Origin: Candidatus Thiodiazotropha taylori
GTDB lineage: Bacteria; Pseudomonadota; Gammaproteobacteria; Chromatiales; Chromatiaceae
NCBI GenBank assembly: GCA_019100305.1
Contig: JAHRHW010000257.1
Location: forward strand, 1 to 6,493
Length of the DNA: 6,493 bases
Reading direction: 5' to 3'
Shown here: positions 1 to 4,656 of the stretch, piece by piece
Layout of the letters: each line of letters starts with the position of its first letter
How positions within the stretch are numbered: the first letter of the stretch is position 1
The notes under the pieces: model-generated
Seen by the model: only the letters and a program-made list of their open reading frames with translations
What the model was told of the DNA's origin: nothing
The model's database searches: none
Program-made: the position numbers and the translations under genes

Positions 1-744
1 GATCGATTGATTCTCTATGCACAACCCATTGCGGATTTGCAGAGTGATGATTTGATAATAAAGGGAATTGAGATATTGGTCAGGATGAGATCCCAGGAAG
101 GAGAGCTTATACCGCCGGGTGCTTTTCTGCCGTCAGCAGAAAGGTATGATTTAATAGATCGTATCGACTACGCGGTGATTGAAAAAGTTATGCAGCTTCT
201 GGCCAAGTCTGGCGCCGATTACCCTGACTGTTTTATCAATATTTCAGGAATGACTTTAAGTCGAAATGAACTTTCACCCAAACTCAGATTGCTACTGGAA
301 AAGTACCAGATAAACCCACACAAGCTGGTATTCGAAGTGACAGAGACGGCAGCGATACAAAATCTGACTAGCGCACTGAAGATTATCAATGAGTTGAAAG
401 AGCTTGGTTGTCGATTTGCATTGGATGATTTTGGCTCTGGTCTATCCTCTTTCGGTTATCTCAAGAATCTTCCAATCGACTTCGTTAAAATAGATGGAAT
501 GTTCGTAAAGGAGATAAATAAAAGTCCTGTTGACAAAGGTATGGTCGAAGCGATTAAAACAGTTGCCGATACGATGGGGCTGGCTACCATAGCTGAGTTT
601 GTCGAGGACAGTTTGATCCAGGAGGAGCTGAAAAGGATTGGTATCTATTATGGCCAAGGCTACAGTATTGCACGGCCTAAACCAATCGAAGACTATCTGA
701 ACAGTAAAAACGGACTAAGTAATATCATATGGTTGTCCACCTGA
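1..744 (+). CDS. EAL-domain cyclic-di-GMP phosphodiesterase, C-terminal part (5' truncated by window)
   Basis: The reading frame is open from base 1, so this is the C-terminal 247 residues of a longer protein. It holds an essentially complete EAL domain, which hydrolyses the second messenger c-di-GMP to pGpG in the cytoplasm. Numbering from base 1, the expected catalytic and metal-binding residues are all visible: E24 in the EAL signature (here EILVR), N80 in FINIS, E112 and E115 in FEVTET, D142-D143 in LDDFGSG, K163 in VKIDG, E199 in IAEFVED, and Q219 in GQGY. An active enzyme is therefore expected. The domain ends in the usual GYSIARPKP stretch, followed by a short tail. In such proteins the missing N-terminus is often a GGDEF, PAS or sensor region, but that part is not seen here. 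The TTG at base 7 is internal to the domain and not a credible start. No strong terminator follows in the 216 bp before the next gene. Confidence 0.95.
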   Translation, partial: DRLILYAQPIADLQSDDLIIKGIEILVRMRSQEGELIPPGAFLPSAERYDLIDRIDYAVIEKVMQLLAKSGADYPDCFINISGMTLSRNELSPKLRLLLEKYQINPHKLVFEVTETAAIQNLTSALKIINELKELGCRFALDDFGSGLSSFGYLKNLPIDFVKIDGMFVKEINKSPVDKGMVEAIKTVADTMGLATIAEFVEDSLIQEELKRIGIYYGQGYSIARPKPIEDYLNSKNGLSNIIWLST

Positions 745-960
745 ATGATGTCATAAGCAATTCAAATGTCTGGTGTAAGAGAAGATCAATCGTAGGGTAG
801 AGTAGTTTATCGAGCTTAAGTGTTGCTCTTAATTGATTCCGTGATGCTTGATGATGCATCTGCCCTGATGTCTGGGGGTGTGAAGTAGATAGAAGCAAAA
901 ATAACAAACAAACTATCAATAATAATATTTGTTCATGGAATTATCAGGATTGCAGGCTGC

Positions 961-1578
961 ATGAATAAAGAGATAACCCATTCATTCTACGCTACAACAG
1001 CACGGCTACTACAACGACTTATATATCCTCTATGTCGGCTATATTTCTTTAAATTAAAACGTGTAAGGCTTATTGATGCATCTGATATGAAAAAAACAGA
1101 TACACCTCTTCTGCTTGCCGTTGCACCCCACACCAAGCACTCGGATGTGGTAATAGTTCCAGCTTCTGTTCCATTTCATTTGCTTCCTGTCAGATGGTTG
1201 GCGGATGAAAAAATTTTTACCAATCGAGTAAAGTCCTATTGGCTCAAGCTATGGGGTGCTATTCCAGTAAAGAGGAGTCTTCAAGGGGAGTTGCTGTGTG
1301 AAGACATCGATGCGATTCTTAAATTTACCCAAAGTGGTAGATGTGTGGGTGTGTTTCCTGAGTGCTGCCTGGTAGGAGGATATTTTGGCGAGTTGCACCA
1401 AAACCTGATAACACAGGCATTAGCAAGGAAGCTGCCGGTCTATCCAATCGGACTTAGTGTCTCAGAGACGTCTGCCTTGGATGAAAAACTCAAAGAGCCG
1501 CACTCAAAAAAATCGGTGCAGATCGGTGCGATACTATCCAAGCCGGAAGATCTGCTCGATCGATGGACAAGTTTGTAG
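961..1578 (+). CDS. PlsC/LPLAT-superfamily acyltransferase-like protein
   Basis: This 205-residue protein carries the ordered motifs of glycerolipid acyltransferases, which move acyl chains onto lysophospholipids or related acceptors at the inner membrane. Motif I (HX4D) is H57-T-K-H-S-D62. Motif II is G99-AIPVK-R105. Motif III begins FPE at 132-134. Motif IV is VYPIGL at 160-165. Spacing between motifs I and III (75 residues) is normal. The N-terminus has a hydrophobic, aromatic stretch (about 20-30) that may sit on the membrane. Two things are odd: the usual Gly of FPEG is Cys (FPECC), and the TRS/T-R part that normally follows is replaced by LVGG. The protein is also somewhat shorter than typical PlsC. 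The catalytic His-Asp pair is kept, so activity is plausible but the acceptor is unknown. The ATG has only a modest AGGA-like ribosome site about 10 nt upstream. The gene is convergent with the lipoprotein gene, with a 17-bp gap. Confidence 0.8.
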   Translation: MNKEITHSFYATTARLLQRLIYPLCRLYFFKLKRVRLIDASDMKKTDTPLLLAVAPHTKHSDVVIVPASVPFHLLPVRWLADEKIFTNRVKSYWLKLWGAIPVKRSLQGELLCEDIDAILKFTQSGRCVGVFPECCLVGGYFGELHQNLITQALARKLPVYPIGLSVSETSALDEKLKEPHSKKSVQIGAILSKPEDLLDRWTSL

Positions 1579-1595
1579 TTAGAGTCTATAAGGGG

Positions 1596-2348
1596 TTATT
1601 CGATATGCATCTGCCCAGGCTCAAACGGATCGAAGGAAAAGTGATGGTATAAATCACTCTCTGCTTCCGACCAGCCACCGTAATCCAATGTCTGATCTTG
1701 TGGAAGGTAGCCTTCAACATCGCTGAGTAAGAATCTCAGTATAACGAAACTGTAGCCAGGTCCACCATCACCCATCTCACCGTCAGACTGGCCAAGGTGG
1801 TTGTGAATATCCCCATCTGGAAATCCGTAGTTGGCATAGACATAGGGAGGGGTTCCATACTGATACGAGAACGCAAAAAAGATGTCGATGCCATCAATTC
1901 CTTCGCCACCGGCACCCGTGCTTAGGTCACCATCTGAGTTGAAGTTTATACTGATGCTTTGACTCAGCACCTGTTGTGCTTCTATTTCGCCGTTGCTAGG
2001 AATTGCATCTCTCTCTGTGGGAATATCACCTGCAAAATCAAACCTGATATAGAGAAACAGCTCGTCAGTGCCCATAGAGAGTGCAATCAGGTCAACAGGT
2101 GGGTAGTCAACAGAATTCTCGTAATCAGGTGCCCCACCTGGCGCCACCTGATGGTCATGTGCCTCTTCAGTGTAGTTAACGCTATAAACAGAACGAAAAT
2201 TTTCAGGCCAGGGTTCTGAAAAAACGACTGAGTTTATCGGAGTGCCATTGTAGGAATCATCGTTGCTATTTCCACCACCACCACAACCATACAGCAGGAT
2301 CGAAAAGAGAAGGATACAGCATAATTTAATTAGAAAGGCCCCAGTCAT
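1596..2348 (-). CDS. Putative lipoprotein, acidic, family not recognised
   Basis: The 250-residue product opens with a short basic/hydrophobic signal (residues 1-21) ending in a lipobox, LLYG-C22. It should be lipidated by Lgt and cleaved by signal peptidase II at Cys22, then anchored in a membrane facing the periplasm or outside. A Gly/Asn/Asp-rich linker (23-40) follows the cysteine. The mature part is rich in Asp, Glu, Gly and aromatic residues and looks beta-rich. It includes an EF-loop-like stretch NSDGDLSTG (137-145) in front of GGEGIDGIDIFF, and His-containing patches (HDH about 64-66, HNH about 182-184). These could bind calcium or another metal, but that is inference. The pattern of an LFLYIRFDF strand followed by a D-rich loop is reminiscent of CBM9-like or other beta-sandwich extracellular domains, and I cannot assign a family. 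The ATG at 2348 is the only usual start between the preceding in-frame stop (2388-2390) and the signal. The ribosome site is weak (AGG-like, far upstream). Confidence 0.75.
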   Translation of the reverse strand: MTGAFLIKLCCILLFSILLYGCGGGGNSNDDSYNGTPINSVVFSEPWPENFRSVYSVNYTEEAHDHQVAPGGAPDYENSVDYPPVDLIALSMGTDELFLYIRFDFAGDIPTERDAIPSNGEIEAQQVLSQSISINFNSDGDLSTGAGGEGIDGIDIFFAFSYQYGTPPYVYANYGFPDGDIHNHLGQSDGEMGDGGPGYSFVILRFLLSDVEGYLPQDQTLDYGGWSEAESDLYHHFSFDPFEPGQMHIE

Positions 2349-2724
2349 TTTGATACCAATGAGTTTATTCCTATCTAATATTAGCGATCAGAATTTGGAA
2401 AAATTAAGAGGAGTTGAAATTGATCCCTTCATGATCGAACGGCCATGAAATTAATTTATAGCGTGGGGTTGCATCCCTCTAGAGACGTAACCTCAAAGCA
2501 TGGGATTGATTAATTCAGCTTCTCTGTTGTAAGAAGGCAGAGGTTTGAAGGGATGACAGAATGAGTCAGCAAGGCGTTGTGATACGATTTATAAAAGACT
2601 TTAGTTGCTTTTCTATATGGATCTTACACAGCCACAGGTCAGTTTGCCTCTGTCTCTGTGGCTGTGTCGTATGGGTAGAGTTGAATTCCAACGCGAGTTA
2701 GCTCGTGTGCTCTTCAACACGGAC
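2349..2724. other. Intergenic region between lipoprotein and PEP-CTERM genes
   Basis: This 376-bp stretch lies upstream of the lipoprotein gene and downstream of the PEP-CTERM gene, both on the minus strand. It should therefore hold the terminator of the latter and the promoter of the former. I see no reading frame with coding character. A perfect 12-bp inverted repeat (2626-2637 and 2656-2667) is the main structure and is listed separately. A weak 5-bp hairpin, CTTCT/AGAAG (2519-2536), and an AT-rich segment just upstream of the lipoprotein start are also present. No promoter matching the sigma-70 consensus well could be picked out. Confidence 0.6.
2626..2667. repeat. Perfect 12-bp inverted repeat (hairpin), possible transcript end of the PEP-CTERM gene
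   Basis: ACACAGCCACAG at 2626-2637 is exactly complementary to CTGTGGCTGTGT at 2656-2667, around an 18-nt loop. A G-U pair could add one step inside. It starts 57 bp past the stop codon of the minus-strand PEP-CTERM gene, where a 3'-end structure is expected. Neither strand carries a T-run after the stem, so it is not a classical intrinsic terminator. It could be a 3' stabilising hairpin, a Rho-associated structure, or a binding site. The long perfect stem is clear; its role is inference. Confidence 0.6.
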
Positions 2725-3351
2725 TCATTTTCTGCTGTTTAAAGTGAGCATGCCGATCAAGCCAGGGCCAAATAACCAGACTGCAGCGGGAACCGGCACC
2801 GCACTTACATCATTGCCATCGGATACATCGAGTTGAATATCAATTGTGGTCGGTAGCAGTGATCCGCCTGCAAGAAAGGCGTAATAGTGCTCAGCGGGAT
2901 CAAAGTTTCTTGGGTTCAACGATCCGGTGATGTCATTCGTCGTGTCCGGTGCAATATAGTCTGAGCCCCAACTATAGATCTCCCAGTCCACAACATTGTC
3001 ATTAAAGAACTGAGTCACATCCACATTCGTATCAGACAGGGCAAGAAAAGCGCTTGGATTGTTATACAGAGCATTATTCGGATTTGTGGTGAGCGCAAAA
3101 CCCAATGTGGTGCCTAGTGTGCTATAGCTGCTGGTCGTCACTTGGATATCCATCTGTCCATCCCAGCCACTAGCAAGGTCGAATCTGACGATATCAGCGG
3201 CGACGGTACCTGTGGCGCCATTGATATTAACCGGGTATTGAGGGTTGGAGAGATCCAGTTGGGAGCTATACTGTGCGGTTGCTGCGATGGCATTGCAACT
3301 GGCTACCATCATCAATGCGGCTATCCATTTTATGTATTGTCGATACTTCAT
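2725..3351 (-). CDS. Secreted protein with VPxPA-type PEP-CTERM sorting signal
   Basis: With the start at 3351 the product has 208 residues. An N-terminal signal peptide (MKYRQYIKW, then hydrophobic AALMMVA) ends near AIAATA (about 21-26), giving Sec export. Residues 185-208 form the C-terminal sorting signal: VPVPAAVWLFG, a short hydrophobic run (GLIGML) and a final basic SRK. This tail belongs to the VPLPA/PEP-CTERM class, which exosortase recognises and processes and which is usually linked to exopolysaccharide or biofilm matrix. The middle is a low-Cys, Asn/Asp/Thr-rich, beta-type region with no recognised enzyme motif. The ATG at 3351 is chosen because AAGGAG (3363-3358, minus strand) lies 6 nt before it; the ATG at 3357 directly abuts that site, and the ATG at 3411 would put 20 charged residues before the signal. 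One oddity is VASC (16-19), which resembles a lipobox, so lipidation at Cys19 is an alternative. No exosortase gene is in the window. Confidence 0.85.
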   Translation of the reverse strand: MKYRQYIKWIAALMMVASCNAIAATAQYSSQLDLSNPQYPVNINGATGTVAADIVRFDLASGWDGQMDIQVTTSSYSTLGTTLGFALTTNPNNALYNNPSAFLALSDTNVDVTQFFNDNVVDWEIYSWGSDYIAPDTTNDITGSLNPRNFDPAEHYYAFLAGGSLLPTTIDIQLDVSDGNDVSAVPVPAAVWLFGPGLIGMLTLNSRK

Positions 3352-3357
3352 ATACAT

Positions 3358-3363
3358 CTCCTT
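3358..3363 (-). promoter_or_regulatory. Ribosome binding site deciding the start of the PEP-CTERM gene
   Basis: On the minus strand AAGGAG is followed by the six bases ATGTAT and then the ATG at 3351. This is near-ideal Shine-Dalgarno spacing for the ATG at 3351. It argues against the longer starts at 3357 and 3411. Confidence 0.8.
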
Positions 3364-3455
3364 GTTTTTGACTAGTGGAAGTAGCTTTGCCTTGCAATGT
3401 TGATGTCTCAACCTGTGCAGCTATGACAATATCCATTTGATTCACTGTTAAACAC

Positions 3456-3469
3456 TAGGGTTTACCCTA
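3456..3469. promoter_or_regulatory. Candidate operator, TAGGG-N4-CCCTA dyad upstream of the PEP-CTERM gene
   Basis: TAGGG (3456-3460), TTTA, CCCTA (3465-3469) is a perfect 5-bp inverted repeat, about 105 bp upstream of the PEP-CTERM start codon. The size and symmetry suit a dimeric helix-turn-helix regulator, for example of the NarL/FixJ/LuxR type. That type is an inference, because no regulator gene is present here. A short RNA hairpin is the alternative, but the site lies in front of the gene rather than after it. Confidence 0.35.
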
Positions 3470-3867
3470 TTCTGTGAAGCGAAATGACGTATTAAATGTG
3501 AAGCACTCGACCCTTTAAATATTTAGCTCCGAATAGGTTCTATTTGATCGTTCTGCGTGAAAATGGGTAATCAGTTGGGAATTGTGTGATGAAAGTGAAT
3601 TGAGATCTGTGTACAGGTTCATATGATCCTGAAGATATAAGGCGCGTTACCAGAGGGATTCTTGGTGTCTCTAGATTAAGCGGGATTATTTAGTTTAATT
3701 ACTGGTCCGAATTTACCAATTGATGGATTTGACGATAATTACTTTCTATAAATCCAGGAAAAACAGTGGTTTCAGCTATGTGAGAATACGTTAAACCCGT
3801 TTACAATATCCATAATATGAAAAGGCGGTTTTTTTAATCAACAACGACTCAACAGCGTGTTAAGACC

Positions 3868-4170
3868 ATGGCAGATAAAATATACGAAGGTATTCACAAC
3901 GCCCCGAAAGGCGCAATGAACCCTACCGGCAACATCATTCGTGATGCCTGGGTTTTTGGCTTGATTCCGGAGACTGAATCCTGCGAAGGCTGGACGGTTC
4001 AGAGGATCACCGATCTCTATGACAAGGTTACTCTGGAGTGGGAAAAATATGGACACTTGGTGTCGAATCTACCGGAAGATCTGGCTGAAAGGCATAGCCG
4101 AATCTATCAAAAGGCGGTCACAGAGGCGAAGGCGAAAGGGTGGGATCCTGAATTGGGTGAGGATGACTGA
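3868..4170 (+). CDS. Small cytosolic protein, family not recognised (first gene of two-gene unit)
   Basis: I do not recognise this 100-residue protein. It has no signal peptide or membrane segment and should be soluble. The N-terminal third (IYEGIHNAPKGAMNPTGN, then IIRDAWVFGLIP) is Gly/Pro/Asn-containing with a hydrophobic patch. From about residue 45 it is mostly helical and charged (RITDLYDKVTLEWEKYG, then HSRIYQKAVTEAKAKGW), ending in an acidic tail PELGEDD. There is one Cys (about 39). The reading frame is preferred over the overlapping minus-strand frame at 3838-4056 because its composition is protein-like and it links to the next gene. The ATG at 3868 is the first after an in-frame stop (3835-3837) but has no clear Shine-Dalgarno. 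An ATG at 3916, preceded by AAAGG, is a possible shorter start. Only 11 bp separate it from the downstream gene, so the two are very likely co-transcribed, facing cbbO tail-to-tail. Confidence 0.7.
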   Translation: MADKIYEGIHNAPKGAMNPTGNIIRDAWVFGLIPETESCEGWTVQRITDLYDKVTLEWEKYGHLVSNLPEDLAERHSRIYQKAVTEAKAKGWDPELGEDD

Positions 4171-4181
4171 GGTTTACAGAC

Positions 4182-4637
4182 ATGGGGGAAAAACTCAGTG
4201 AAATCTTCTTTAGGCCGGATGAACTGGCCTGTGAACGCCTGACCATTCCGGCTCCTCTCTACAATCAGTGCCGCCTCATATTGAGTCGTTGTCAGTACGA
4301 ACATGTTTTTATACCGGTTCGTAGCATGCAAATACAGGCCGTGCTGGATGAGGAGGAGGTGATTTTTATCGATAACCAGGCCTATGCCGTTAAGGATGGC
4401 CAGGGTGGTAAGTTGATTCGACTGGCCTGGAAGTTTCGTCGCGATCTCGATCGGGATAATCTGACCGAACCGGCACCAATCGATATGATCTATTATGACG
4501 AGAAGGCCAGAGAGCTCCATAATCGCCTGATCGGCGAGTTTAAGAAAGCCATGGATCTACTTGAGGAACGGGCCAAAGAGCATGGCTGTGAACCCAAAGT
4601 CAAACGGGTCCTGCCCTTTCCAAAAGCAGATTCCTGA
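4182..4637 (+). CDS. Small cytosolic protein, family not recognised (second gene of two-gene unit)
   Basis: This 151-residue protein is also unrecognised. It has no signal peptide or membrane helix. The N-terminal half has alternating hydrophobic stretches suggesting beta strands (EHVFIPVRSMQIQAVLDE, then EEVIFIDNQAYAVKD), followed by a basic patch (LIRLAWKFRRDLDRD). The C-terminal half is helical and charged (ARELHNRLIGEFKKAMDLLE, then ERAKEHG) and ends PKVKRVLPFPK. There are three Cys (C17 in ELACERL, C30 in YNQCRL, C37 in SRCQYE) and one more near the C-terminus; the three N-terminal ones are not in a standard zinc or Fe-S pattern. The Shine-Dalgarno-like TGAGG (4168-4172) overlaps the stop codon of the previous gene, 9 nt before the ATG, so translation is probably coupled. 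The gene ends 19 bp from the 3' end of cbbO on the opposite strand, with no clear terminator between. The minus-strand frame at 4107-4520 is taken as its shadow. Confidence 0.75.
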   Translation: MGEKLSEIFFRPDELACERLTIPAPLYNQCRLILSRCQYEHVFIPVRSMQIQAVLDEEEVIFIDNQAYAVKDGQGGKLIRLAWKFRRDLDRDNLTEPAPIDMIYYDEKARELHNRLIGEFKKAMDLLEERAKEHGCEPKVKRVLPFPKADS

Positions 4638-4656
4638 TCAGCGTCAGCCGTCTCGG

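Larger units (their letters stand above)
3352..3867. other. Long divergent intergenic region between PEP-CTERM gene and two-gene unit
   Basis: This 516-bp stretch separates two divergent transcription units and should hold promoters for both. No frame looks coding on either strand. On the PEP-CTERM side it carries the TAGGG-N4-CCCTA dyad (3456-3469) and a small AATAG-N3-CTATT dyad (3532-3544). On the plus-strand side the best sigma-70-like match is weak: TTTACC (3712-3717), 16 nt, GATAAT (3734-3739), which would give a 5' leader of about 120 nt. Another AT-rich patch with CATAAT (3811-3816) lacks a matching -35. A run of seven T (3829-3835) follows GGCGG but has no stem before it, so it is not a terminator. 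Its length is more than two simple promoters need. Confidence 0.5.

Noticed and set aside
812..832. Hairpin (TTAAG/CTTAA) after the EAL gene as a terminator
   Set aside because: It has only five AT-rich base pairs, no following T-run, and lies about 70 bp past the stop codon.
725..919. Minus-strand open frame of 64 codons with a hydrophobic start resembling a signal peptide
   Set aside because: It overlaps the 3' end of the EAL gene, has no family features after the hydrophobic start, and its composition looks like chance translation of an AT-rich spacer.
3352..3411. Longer N-terminus for the PEP-CTERM protein, starting at 3411
   Set aside because: The extra 20 residues are charged and precede a normal signal peptide, and the AAGGAG at 3358-3363 fits only the start at 3351.
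3417..3435. Sigma-54-like TGG...CTGC on the minus strand upstream of the PEP-CTERM gene
   Set aside because: The spacing between the GG and GC elements is one base too long, and the flanking consensus bases are missing.
3729..3752. TTGACG followed by TATAAA as a promoter for the two-gene unit
   Set aside because: The spacer is only 12 nt, too short for a sigma-70 promoter.
4107..4520. Minus-strand open frame of 137 codons across the two-gene unit
   Set aside because: It lies antisense to two plus-strand frames that are tightly spaced, have a fitting ribosome site between them and read like soluble proteins. The antisense product shows no recognisable pattern.
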